From Crotophaga sulcirostris (Eukaryota > Chordata > Aves > Cuculiformes > Crotophagidae): a stretch of DNA of 64,000 nt. Location: the NCBI GenBank assembly GCA_013397455.1, contig VYZB01000119.1, positions 521,701-585,700 of the forward strand. Reading direction: 5' to 3'. The first letter of the stretch is position 1, and every line of letters begins with the position of its first letter. This document shows positions 13,251 to 24,282 of this stretch, piece after piece. The notes beneath the pieces are model-generated. The model was not told where the DNA came from and did not search any database. It saw only the letters and a program-made list of their open reading frames with translations. A program made the translations under genes and the position numbers.

Positions 13251-13840
13251 ATGTCAGGGCAGGAAAACCCTCTGGCTTCGTGTAAAAGGGAAAAGTGGAA
13301 GTGGAGCCATGTGTACAAAAGACGCAGCCAGCAAAGCTCACAGTGAGAACAGTGTACCACTGTGGTCCTTCCAATAACACTGGGGTGAAATCTGCCCTGG
13401 CATGGTTCTGCAGAAGCTGTGGCATTGAATCAGCACTGATACAAAATGGAGCAAAGCGTGGTCGAGTGTGTGACGCCTCTGCGAGCCACAAAGCTGCTCA
13501 GTTAAAAGCAACCCAGATGAATGGCCTGCCTCAACACAGTGCATAAATAATCGTATGAGAAGCTTATTGCTTCCATGCCAGTCTGTATAAATATTCATAT
13601 TATTCCATGAATCTGTCATTTTGTGCAAGTGCTTCATCTTTCAATCTTTACCCCTGCCAAAAGTCCTCACTCATGGAAACACTCTCACGGAAGGCAATCA
13701 GATGATTGACGTGACCGAAGGGCTGTGGGAGCTCTTGTGACTGATTTACAGCAGAGTTTAATTTGTAATTTCTGCACATGGGGAAACAAAACCCAAACAC
13801 AAATTGCCTCAGCTGTTTTTAAGAGACTTTCTCACTGTAG

Positions 13841-13933
13841 AGTTCTCACTTTACAAGGACTGAATGAAATCACAGCTTTCCATGAGCTGTTAATTTTCCA
13901 TGTCCTCTTATTATTATCAGTAATATTAGAGAG
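13841..13933 (+). other. Exon-like segment (93 bp), host gene unknown
   Basis: A reasonable 3' splice site (agactttctcactgtag) precedes this segment and a near-consensus 5' splice site (gag|gtaagtttt) follows it. One frame is open throughout and gives 30 full codons, strongly hydrophobic in the second half (a run containing HVLLLLSVILE). Entry and exit phases match, so it could be skipped without a frameshift. I do not recognise the peptide. Intronic pseudo-exons of this quality are common, so it is only a candidate. Confidence 0.12.
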
Positions 13934-16697
13934 GTAAGTTTTGAAGGCTGGATCAGTCCCTGTCTCCCGAACTGCTGCTTTCCAGAGTTTCAGCACAGAC
14001 TTCTGGCATGGATCATAGCCCATGGGAGTGGCTCCTCTCTTCTGCATGATTGCAGCTGTTAGTGCAGGGAAAGGTAGTGGGAGAGCAAAGCCTTTAGGGA
14101 TGTTCAAGGATACTAAAGCCTTTATCTCTGAGATTTGAAATGGTTGCACGGGATCCAGCCAGCCAGTTAGATCAGCACCTGAGGAGGAAAATGAAGATTT
14201 GAGGAAGAAACACTGTCTTCCCTCTTTACCAAGCCCATAGTGCTGCCTACTTGCCCCATGTCAGCCAGCGTGTCCTTGTGCTGGTAGGTGCCCCATGGGC
14301 CACAGCAGCTGTGCACCTCTGGCTTGTCAGAGCACGATTCATGCCTCCTGCATCGTTTTGTGCTGTTGACTCACCTGAGGCTTTGCATAGACCTGCTAGG
14401 GGTAACAGCGTGTGGTGGGAGCAGCCCTGGTGTGGCATGAGCCTTGCAGTAAAGCTGCTAAATTAAATTCCAATCTTGCAAAATAGGTTAACAAGATTAA
14501 CTGTACGGGGTTGTGTGGAGGGTAATCGTCACCCAAGCTGAAGTGAAAAGGGGAGCTGTGTGTGGTATAAGCTGTGCTGCTCACTCACTGCTGCCAGCAG
14601 TCCTGTGCCCTCCACAGCAGCTCATCTGCCAGCCTGCTGGATTGGCCTGTGCCCTGCTGCTCTGGGGTAGGAATGCTTTGTTAGCCATCCCTGGGTCCAT
14701 GAGGTGCTCTTTGAAGAAGCAAATCCTCCCTAAATCTGTGGCAGAATGTACAATGGATCTCCCTAGACTTTCATCTTGAACTTCTAAATAACCACATTGC
14801 ACACTTTCTGCCATAAATTGTCCTATATTTAGACCTAATCAAGTGTCTGCTCTACCTGCAGAGGTGCAGACAGCTTCCCCTTTCAAAGGGCATCATCATC
14901 TGCCTTCCCACCTCTGTGTGCTACAAGTTCAGGGTTGCACCTGAGGCCACCCAAGACGAGGGTGCCTGAAGGTGGTGTAGCCTCTGTACAGTGCTCCTGG
15001 CACAGTCTGGGATAGCCACCCTGCAGATCCAGGAGTCTGTGCCACGTGCTGATTGCATCCAGCCCCACTTGCCTCGGGAGCTGACCAGGAGTGCATGGTG
15101 GTATTTGGAACTGGCAGCTCGGACTCCTGCCTCATCTCCCTGACGTCAGCCTGTCTCTGGGCTCCTGTTCTGGAGGAAACACTTTGTTTGCCTTGGCAGG
15201 GATATTACTTGCAGGACATCTTGGCAGCACAGGAGCAGCTGCAGCTTCTGCTCTTGCCTTGGCTCACATGGGCACTGGTGGATTTTGGTGGTAGGGAGCT
15301 GCCTTGGCTCAGCAGTGGGGCACAGGAGGCCACTGGAAGCTGTAATTGCAATGTCTATATTGTTTGCACAGTGCCCTTGCCCTTTGCATGCAAGTTAACC
15401 GTGGCCGGCCAGCCTTCTCTTCTTTTTCAACCCTGTTAGGTAGAAATGTAGGTGACTTCAGGCATCTTCTGTACTAAATTCCTGATGCACACAGCGTTAA
15501 ACTTGGTGGTGTTACCTACCATGGCAGGCTCAGAGACCCCTAATGCTCACAGCAAGCTACCTAGGGGAGAGTGAACAGAAAATGCAGAAACATCCATTCC
15601 AACCAAATTATCATCTCCGTAATATTTTCTTATACAGAAAGATGAATATTACTGAATTTACTTTTGCCCTTTTGGAGTCCTGATTCCTGCTTTAATTTAT
15701 TAGCCATGGACAGTGATTGAAGAGGTCGATGTAAGTTGCGTTTCACTAAAGGAAAATAGTTAAACATAACAAACTCAGGTTTTCCTCTAAGACAACAATT
15801 AAACTCCCACCTTAAAAAAACTGGTTGTTACCAGTCTGTGGTTTCCACAAAACTTTATTTCCATCACCACCCACCCTCCCCCAAGTTCTTTTTAAAGTGG
15901 TTATTAGCAATGCTGAAGCATGGCAAGTTGGGTCAGCCTCTACTTGAGCTGCAAGAGCTTTCAGACTCCTAGGAGACCATTGGAGAAGGAAAACTGCTTG
16001 TGTGAAAGAAGACTTGGAGGAAGATGAACCTCCTTCTTGTGTTCATAGGAGAAGGCTGAGATCTTTCCAGAGCTGTAGAGCAGAGGGAATCCCTGAGGCT
16101 CTGGTCATCTGTCCCACCAATTGTGGTGGGACTGTTGTGCCCCTGCTCTGAGATGAGGTGGTTTTTAGCTTTCTGGAGGACCTCAAGGGCCTCAGAGAAG
16201 GGTTGGTTGATCTTTATAACTGTTTTCTGCATGCACTCAGCTAAGTCCTGCCTTATCTTCCTGGGATGTGGAGAAGAAGCTACTCAATGCAATAGCCTTT
16301 TGTCTTTTCTCTGTAGGGCCTGAATCCAGTCAGTGTGTGACTTTGAGGGAACATCTTATGGCTGGGGCTGTCAGACCAGGCTACATGGTGATCCCACTGG
16401 GACCCACAGGCAGGACAGGGCCTGGCCAGGGCACCAGGCTGGCAGCCCTTCTTGGAGGACACATACCACGGCAAGGAGAGGACAGGGAGGATGGCAAATG
16501 CAGCCTAGAAGTGGCACAACCAAGCTTCCAGAACAGATGAGAGAACTATCTCCTGGAGTCCTCTCCTTACACCCAACCTCCCAAGGCAGAGGGATGCAGA
16601 GGCAGAACACAAGTGCACTTAACGACACCACCACAAATCTCACTTTTATATAACCAGCAGATTGTAATAGCTGCAGTCCTTAGATATGCATTTAATC

Positions 16698-16715
16698 AAA
16701 TTGCACGTGCAATTT
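16698..16715. promoter_or_regulatory. Perfect 18-bp palindrome centred on an E-box (CACGTG)
   Basis: The sequence aaattgcacgtgcaattt equals its own reverse complement at all 18 positions. The centre is the canonical E-box CACGTG (16704-16709), the site type bound by bHLH-Zip dimers such as USF, MAX/MYC, CLOCK/BMAL and TFE. AT-rich homeodomain-like sequence (atgcatttaatc) lies just upstream. A functional role is inferred, not shown. Confidence 0.4.
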
Positions 16716-18589
16716 CATCTTTATTGTTACTGGGTGAGCAGGACAGGTGGCCCTTACACTGCAGCTTTATGTTGCAGTGCATTTTGTTCTTCTGGAAAAT
16801 GGAGAAATGTGCTGAACAGCAAAATGGGCTATTTACTTGCAAAATGTCCTTTTGCTATCAAAACTGATTCCAGTCATGAATACAGTCACCCGCCACTATT
16901 GCCAAGCTTATTTTGTTTGTATTTCCATATTCTTTCATGTGTTCTCCTCTTTGACAAAAAACAAGCTCACTAAAACTTTGAAATAGTAGAGGTTGATGGT
17001 GCCTAGAGCTTCCACTCAGTTGAGAGCTGCAGAGAAAGGGTGTGCATGTTTCAGCAAGTGGCCTCTCCTGGTGTAGCAGATGAACCCTGAGGCTGTGAGC
17101 AATGCTGTTCCCTAGATCCATCCATGCCTAATGATGGGGAAAAGACTCATCTCTTGTAGAGGATAGCTGTCTCCTCCTGGCATCAGCACTTGACATCTGC
17201 CTGCAGTCCTGAGTGTGGCATTGTAAACAAGACCTTGTCCAGACATATTCCAAAGTAGAACATTGCAGCATGAGCGAGTGTTACTGCCCATGAGTTGAGA
17301 TGTAGCAGCTGGCTACATGTGTGTTCCTAGCTGACTGCAAGTACCCTCTTTGCTGAGTTTTTATTACCCTTGAGTCGCAAACAGACTGCAGTAAATACAG
17401 GCTGATACTAGAGGGAGAAGGGATCAGCACTTTCCCATGTGGCTTTCACAGTCACACCTCATCTGCACTGTTTCTACGCCTTCTCATGCTTAAATACTCA
17501 TGTTGAGTGTAGAAGAGTGTGGATCAATATGAATCTGAGTGTTGGTGCCAATTAAAACTCCCATTGGAGACAAGAAGTGTTGGCGATTTTCCCACAAGTA
17601 TCCTTCTCTCTGTTTTCATGGTTGTGTAGAGCTGCTAATTTCCCCATGATGAATCATTGAAAGCATTTATAGAGGTAAGAAAGGGATTTCATGCCCTAAA
17701 TATAGCCTTATGTCAGCCCACATGGAGCAGCCACAGGAGCTGGTTGCTGAGCTAGTAAATACAACTCAGAGCTGGTCCTGAGTGGTGGGGTTTGCAGAGA
17801 GGGAAACAGCAGGGAGTTACAGAATGGGGAAAGTGTTGGCACATGCAGACTGGGACCACAAGACCTGAAATCACAATATGGTGAGATAAATCATGAGTGC
17901 TGATGAATGTGGGCTGAAAAAGGACATAACAGCTACAGGAAGAAAGGGACAGAGAAGGGTGTTGCTTCACACCAGCTTTTGCGAAGCAGCAGTGGCAGTG
18001 CTGGGCTGGTGTCGGAGAGATGGCTGGTTCAGCTCTGCTGACTCGCTTGGATGTTCTAGGTGTTTCTATGACTCCCTTTCATGACTGCTAAACCTTCTCA
18101 TGTGGCTTTCAGGCTGTTGTGCTTTCTGCAGTTGTTCTTCCACCTCAGCTGTGAATGTGAGGTCACCCCTTAGATGGGACTTCGGAGTTCCTGGGTCCCT
18201 CTGTGCTTCCTCTGCAGGCTCACCTTGCAGAGTCTGCCTGGACCACTGGATCCCAGGAACCCCTGTGTGCCTACAGTTCTTCTGGCAGGTGTGTGTGGAG
18301 AAGCAGCTGGCAAGTTCAGGCACGGCAGCTCTAAAGCTTTCCTGCTGCAGCCAAGTTCCTGGACTCAGAAAGCAGGTGCAGCCTGTGCCTGTGGCCCGGG
18401 CTTTGTGCTGCTTGGATGGGTGCTGGGCTGCCTCCCTGGGCACCTCCCTTGCCTCCCAAATGTGCTATTAGTTAAAGCTTTAGTTAAAGATAGTAATAAC
18501 TGTGGGGGAAGGTTTAAAAAAAGCAAACCCCAACTACGGGCATAGAATGTGAATCTCAGATGCTTCTTGTATGGTGGCTGGACGTGGGA

Positions 18590-18790
18590 CTGTCTCTCCT
18601 CGATTGATATGCAAATTCCACTTGGCTAATTGGCTTTTTCAGCTGTCTGCAAAGAGTCCATGTATAATTTATAAAGGAGTGGATATGTCTGCCCTGAGAA
18701 CATAATAGCTAATAACATTGAATATTCATGAATTCCACTAGCTAATAGGAAGGTAACACCATAAGTAGTTTTGACACACTGGAGTGAACC
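18590..18790. promoter_or_regulatory. Candidate conserved noncoding block rich in POU/homeodomain motifs
   Basis: The block contains a perfect octamer atgcaaat (18609-18616), a homeodomain core taattg (18627-18632), the symmetric stretch gaatattcatgaattc and two further ctaata motifs within about 150 bp. No frame is open across it. Such clustering is typical of developmental enhancers in vertebrate gene deserts, but conservation could not be tested. Confidence 0.28.
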
Positions 18791-19388
18791 ACCACAATCT
18801 GTTTTTATTTGAACAAAAATATTCTATGGCACTTTGAGCCTTCAGAAAACATTTAGTTCTCTTTTAATCCAGAATGTTTAAAGACTCTTTAGGTACCAGC
18901 TTGAAGTGGCCTGTAACAACTAAAAGACATGCCGTGGGCGTGTAGTGGGTGCCCCAGACACAAATATATCTTGCCAAGGCGTAAAACATTGCAGATTTTC
19001 TTGGCAGAGCTGGGTATATCTGTATCTTCTCCCATCAGGTTTGCAGTTCCATTTTATTGAAGTGTACTAGAAAAATGGGTGTTTTGGGAGGAATAAACAA
19101 TGTGGCTTACTGAAACGGTTTCAATTATGCAGAATTACATTTATTTAAAGTTGAGGTCTTAAGTTCTCTTGTACAGAATTGATGTTGCAAAGATACATGA
19201 AACTGCAAACATGCTAGTTAGGAATGAACTCAATCTTTTTAGGGTATGGGTTTGGAAAACTCTGAGGTTTGAATCTACATCACTGTTTATAACTAAAAGT
19301 TAAAATCCAAAAGTTGGAGAGAGTAATGGTCTGTAACTACAATGAGTGCTGTAATATTAAGATGACTGTTTTTGAAGCTACTCCTTAA

Positions 19389-19545
19389 CTAAAATCTGGA
19401 GTCTTTGGTCAGCCCAACAGCTCTTTTTGCATCTGCTAAAGTCAACAGGGAAGCATTCAATGAAGTTCATGAGAAGCTAAATCCAGCACAGACCACAAAT
19501 GGAGTGGCCAATATAGATGGTAATGGAGATTTGAAAACTGCTTGA
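19389..19545 (+). other. Open segment with protein-like composition upstream of the 19616 exon candidate
   Basis: A frame following a stop at 19386 reads as an uninterrupted, charged, non-repetitive peptide including KVNREAFNEVHEKLN and NGVANIDGNGDLKTA before a stop near 19545. A weak splice acceptor (ttggtcag) lies at its start. A weak internal donor (gatg|gtaatg, 19519/19520) would join it in phase to the candidate exon at 19616 through a ~96-bp intron. I do not recognise the sequence. Confidence 0.12.
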
Positions 19546-19615
19546 AGACCATGTTTATCTCTAGAAAATGGCTTTCTGCGTGCCCAGACTTTATTTATCT
19601 CTTCTCTGCCTCTAG

Positions 19616-19724
19616 TTAATCTGGTGCCTGGTATCCTGGGATGCTACGTTCAAGCCATGGACAAGAACATAGCAAGGTTTTTGCATGGATTTGGGAATGT
19701 GGAAGAGGAAATACTGATATTTAG
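19616..19724 (+). other. Exon-like segment (109 bp) with textbook splice sites, host gene unknown
   Basis: The 3' splice site is strong: ctttatttatctcttctctgcctctag is a long uninterrupted pyrimidine tract. The 5' splice site, ttag|gtgagt, is near-consensus. Between them one frame is open for 35 full codons, including NLVPGILGCYVQAMDKN and ending EEEILIF. It enters with two bases of a codon and leaves with AG, phase 2. The next candidate at 24152 begins with the single base needed to complete that codon (AGA, Arg). I cannot assign a family. It could be a coding exon, a lncRNA exon or an intronic pseudo-exon. Confidence 0.22.
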
Positions 19725-22700
19725 GTGAGTTTTGTGGCTTTCCCTCCATCTTTCTTGGCTCTTAGATTAATTCTGCTCAAAGTAAATTTGTCACTTGCGA
19801 TGAAGCAGGTTTCTGCAGATGGAGTCTCTGCTGGTGGGCCTCGTCTTGACTGACAGCTTTCTCACCTTTCTGTAGTAGTAAAAGGATGACTCGTGTTTAC
19901 TTCTAATGCAGTTCACCCTATTTCACGCCCCTGTAAAACACAGGGAAGCGCTGAAGTGTGGAAGAAGGCTCTGTTTAATGTGCCCTGCAGCCAGCATCCC
20001 TGTTTGTACAATGTGATAAATTAATGCAGGTTGCTGCATGAGCTAGTTCTGAAACAGAATTTTGAAGCTACTTTGTGAAAGGAAAAAAAACTTATCAGAG
20101 ATTTATATGGTAATAAAACACATCACACTGCTACTAAAATGCACTGCATTTTGAGGAGAGCTTTAACAACCTGTGTAGTATAGCAAGGCTGTTCATTTGA
20201 TGTGCTTCCAAAGATGCTTGTGACATTTAAGCACTATAAAAGGAAAACTTATCAGGTGGCTTGACAAATGATCTCAAATTACCTAAGAAAAAGTCTATTT
20301 CATGAATGTCAAGATTTGGTAGGCAAGACCCCTTGCAATGCACAGTTCTGCATGGTTGCAATGAGTGGTTGAAATGAGCAGTTTTGAAGATCTTATTCTT
20401 GCATTTCAGTAGTGTGAAATGCCCTCCTAGGCCATCTGCTTCCCCACAATGGGCTCCCCCCCCTCCAAGCCCTGAACCAGGATGAGGAGACTTTAGATAC
20501 TTCAGTCCCACCTGAGCTGAGGTGTTTCACACCTCAAATCTGAATTCAGCCTGAAACATGACCCAGTATCAGATGAAGGGCATGGGAACCTATGCAGAAC
20601 CCTAGGTGACAGAGGAGTTAAGTTTCAGGGGCTTAATATGCAGTATGTATTATGCTTGATTTTATCAGAGGGAGAAGAGCAGGCTTGTGTGAAATAGCAA
20701 CTGAATCTGAAATGAGTATCATCAGCTATCCAATTTTCTTTAAAAAGGAGGAAAAAAACCCTCAAATAGGGTAGAAAACAAGCCAGAAGCAGCCTCCTAT
20801 CTGTGTGCTAATGGAAAATTGTTTGTTATCACTTGCAAGCTCATGCTGTACCAATAAATCCCAGAAGAAAGAGAAAAATGGAAGAAATTCAGAAAAAAGA
20901 TATTACTGAAGTCAAATTGATCAGTGTCATCAGCTACAAGAACAAGTTGCTCCACAAGTTGATGGAAGCCCAAGGTTTGGTGAGGGCTGGGTCTCTTCTA
21001 AGGAGAATTGCCAAGTGGAGGTGATTATGCACTGTATGGCCAGCTGTTCTCTGGGTCCCCTTGATGACTGCAATAGGTAGCTTTATCTATTCTGTTGCCT
21101 CCTGGTGGCTCAATTACTGCCTTTCAAAGATAGAGGATTTTTTCCAAGACCATCCTAACTCTCTTTTTTTGGGTGCAAAGTATTGCTCTTCTCTGGCTCT
21201 GCTTTTCACCAGTGCCCAGATGATGAATAGAGTACGGTGGTGTCTTTGGGAAGAACTTTGTCACCAGAGCAGCTTGGTATTTAACTGACATCTGCACCGT
21301 GCTTACTGGAGGGTTTTGGGGTCAAGTTCAGCCTGTGGTGATTCCTTGTCATGTCCTACATCTTAATAGGTTTAAAAGAAACTTCCATCATCCTTTGATT
21401 TCTTACAGCTGTGTGCTTCCAAGGCTTTATCAATGGGCTCCCATGCAGTTATTTAAGTGCCCTAAGTGCTTAACTTGTAGCACCTGTGGATATCTTGATT
21501 GCAGGATGTGGAAATCAAAGCCTATGAGTAGTCTGCCTCCCTCAGAGCTTCAGTCCACTGAGCCCTGAGCTGCAGGAAGTGTTGTCCCAGGAACTTGTGC
21601 TTAAGTGCAAGTGCCAATGTTGTCTGTAGCTTCACATGATCTCTTCAGGACTGAGAGCTTGGAGTCTAGTATGTGGCTTCCTGTGCTGTATCCTAAGTAA
21701 GTATAGCTAACAGCCAAATGTATCTGGCTTCACTGCATCCTTGAGCTCTGTAACTGAGTGTCTTGCAGGGTTGTGTGAGAAGGAATTTAAGAAGTCCTAT
21801 TGGTTCACAAGCAATCATCTGTACTTGTAAATAGGCTGCTCCACTGTAGGGCAAAAGCAGCACCTGAAGGCACTTCGTATGATTCTGAGTAGGATAAATC
21901 AAGCTGAATCCAGGCCTTGTGTGAAACCCAGGTAAAATACTGAATGTGTTTCCCTGTCTGATAACAATATGGTTTCTGCCTCTTCTGTTTGCTGGAGATT
22001 GTAACTCTTCAAATGCCATTAAGTTAGTGTTCAATAACAAATATAATCTTACTCACTGTGTTTGGGGACTCGTTTTCATGCAGACTTAAGTTCTGAGGAT
22101 GAATATGGTTGCAGGTTCTCTGGTGCCTAATAGGATTTACACAGCACACAGGTTACAAAGAGGCTGAACTGTGTAGTTGAGAAGATGACATTTACTTTAA
22201 GTTCACTTTTTGTGTCTTTGCTTTTCAGCAGATTAATAGCTTTGTTTTGAACAATAGCCAGTCATGACTGTACCCTTTAGAAAGTATCGAAGCATTAGGA
22301 TGAGCTAGTATTTCTGATACTATCAGTGAAATGCTCTTTTATGGTTAATGGAGTTAAAGCAAAGCGGAGAAATGAAGGGGGCAGGTCAGCCAAGACTGTG
22401 TAACAGGAGTTTTGCCATGACTTGAGTAGCCCTGCTGAACTTTGAAGCTGTCTGCTAGATCTCTTCCTAGATCTTTACTCTGGAAAAGATAGCTTGTGCA
22501 TGCTTTGAGTGTTCATGGGAAGTCTGGGCATCAATAGTTTGACATCCCACATCAAGCACCTGGAGAATCTGGACCTTTCCATGTCCCATTATGTCTTCAT
22601 CTTCAATGGGGTGTTTTGGCATGAGCTTCCAGTTAGCCCTGATGAACTCAGATACTGCTAATCACAAAGCAGAGTCAGCATCTTGCAGAGAGGTGTGCAC

Positions 22701-24151
22701 CTGTGTTGCTCTATAGCACCAGGGACTGGTGCTGTATTAGGAACAGTGTGAGCAATAAGCAAACCTGATGTCCTAGAACATGGCTCTCAGGATTCAGATT
22801 TAGCAAAATGCCAACACACTATTTACTGTGAGCAAGTTGGTAATCTCACCTGAGGGAAGTGTTTATGCAAACACTGAGATTGTCCTGGTCTCTGTGAGAC
22901 TGGTGCAAAGCAGATCCATAAATGCTTCCTGCAGCTGGGGATATTCATCATGAGCAATGCTTTAGCTGTGACTTGTTTTGTGCATGGCTTATAAAAATAG
23001 GGAGTAATGACATTGTCAAGTAGTTTCTCAGTTTTTAGTACTTTTATGATCTGTAAAATTTCTGTGCCTTTCTTAGCAACATTCAGACTTCTAAACTCTA
23101 ACTCTCAAACTTAATGTGAAGATTTTTTTCTGATTTTTCCTGAAATTATGAAGGATTATTGCGAGAGACTCTTGGTACCAGCAAAGACCTTAGTTCTTTA
23201 ATTACTGACTGGCTATTGCTTATCTTGTTTATTTCAATGACTTCTACATCCATTTAGGCAAAAGAAAAACAAATACAACTGCTCTCCTTGTTTTGTGAAC
23301 CAAAGACTGAGGTTTAGGATTGCCAGGACAACAGGGGCTCTGGGAAAGTGTAGAATACTTAAAACCAACAAACACTTAAGTTCAGCCAGAGAAAAGTAAA
23401 TATTAATTTGATATTGTGTTTGTTAGTGGAGCAGACCTGTGCTGCCTCCTCTTTCACACTTAAATAAACTGGCAAAAGCCAAGAAATTTGGAGTCAAGTA
23501 AGATAAACTCACTCTAAGACAAGGAATCAAACAATGATTAATGAGCAAAAAGCAGGTTATGTGAAATCAAAGCAGTCTGAGCTTGTGTTTTAAGACACAT
23601 GATCTCTTGCAATCTCATGATCAGGAATTAGTTTATATCCAGCTATAGAAGCCTGGGATTTTGATGAAGAGAAAAAGGTGGAGTGAATGGGTACTTACCA
23701 TGTCTGGCTTTTAGACTATACCTTGAGATCAATTAATGGAGCAACAAAGTACTCCAAGGATGAGATCCATCATCAGATGAGAGCATGATTGGGAGGGAAA
23801 GCAAAGAGTTAGTTTCAACTTATTTTTGCTCCTGCCCTGAGGCAGAAGCAAATGTAGTTAAGAGGCGCATTAAGACCTGACCCATGATGAACCAAGAAGG
23901 CCCCTGGGCCAGGTTAGCATTCCTGCAGCCCAACCAACTCAGATCTGTTGGGGGGGGACTGAGCCATAATTTGAGATAGAAATTTGAGGGTTTGTGCTGG
24001 GGAAGAAATCATCAGAGGGACTGGAAGGAAAAGCAGATGGATCATCTTAGGCTTTGGACAATGGAAACAATACTAAGGGTGGGTAGCAGGTAGGACCTCT
24101 GGAGTATGAAGTCTCTCCTGACATGGGTGAGTCCCCCCCCATCACTGACAG
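19725..24151. other. Unique sequence between two exon candidates
   Basis: No repeat or gene is recognised. Two weak items are noted. A 48-codon open frame at 22515-22661 contains a leucine-rich-repeat-like line (NSLTSHIKHLENLDLS). An open segment at 21409-21568, behind a good acceptor (cctttgatttcttacag), contains a cysteine cluster (CPKCLTCSTCGYLDC). Neither has matching downstream splice signals good enough to call an exon. Confidence 0.5.
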
Positions 24152-24282
24152 ATCTTCTCCATCTGGAGAAGATAGATATGTGTTCACTCAAGAGACTGAT
24201 CAGGACAGCTCTTTATTTGATCAAGACTTGTTTAAGAACCGGAACCCTTTTATCGATACCCTTTTCTCAGTTCCTGTTTCAG
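24152..24282 (+). other. Exon-like segment (131 bp), host gene unknown
   Basis: The 3' splice site (cccccccatcactgacag) and the 5' splice site (tttcag|gtaatatt) are both good. The intervening frame is fully open and reads as a soluble, acidic, non-repetitive peptide: SSPSGEDRYVFTQE, then SLFDQDLFKNRNPFIDTLF, about 43 codons. The open frame also extends upstream past the acceptor to a stop at 24084. Entry phase 2 fits the exit phase of the 19616 candidate; exit phase is 1. The composition is unusually protein-like for this window, but I recognise no family. Confidence 0.25.

Larger units (their letters stand above)
13251..19388. other. Unique sequence, no recognised gene
   Basis: About 6.1 kb. 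The GC-richer parts (14.2-15.4, 16.1-16.6 and 18.0-18.5 kb) carry overlapping open frames on both strands with no recognisable domain. They include a 128-codon frame at 15053-15439 and paired 123-125-codon frames at 18066-18545. Smaller items listed separately are an exon-like segment at 13841, a palindrome at 16698 and a homeobox-site-rich block at 18590. Confidence 0.55.

Noticed and set aside
18066..18545. Overlapping 123-125-codon frames on both strands as genes
   Set aside because: Simultaneous openness in several frames is explained by local GC content; no domain is seen.
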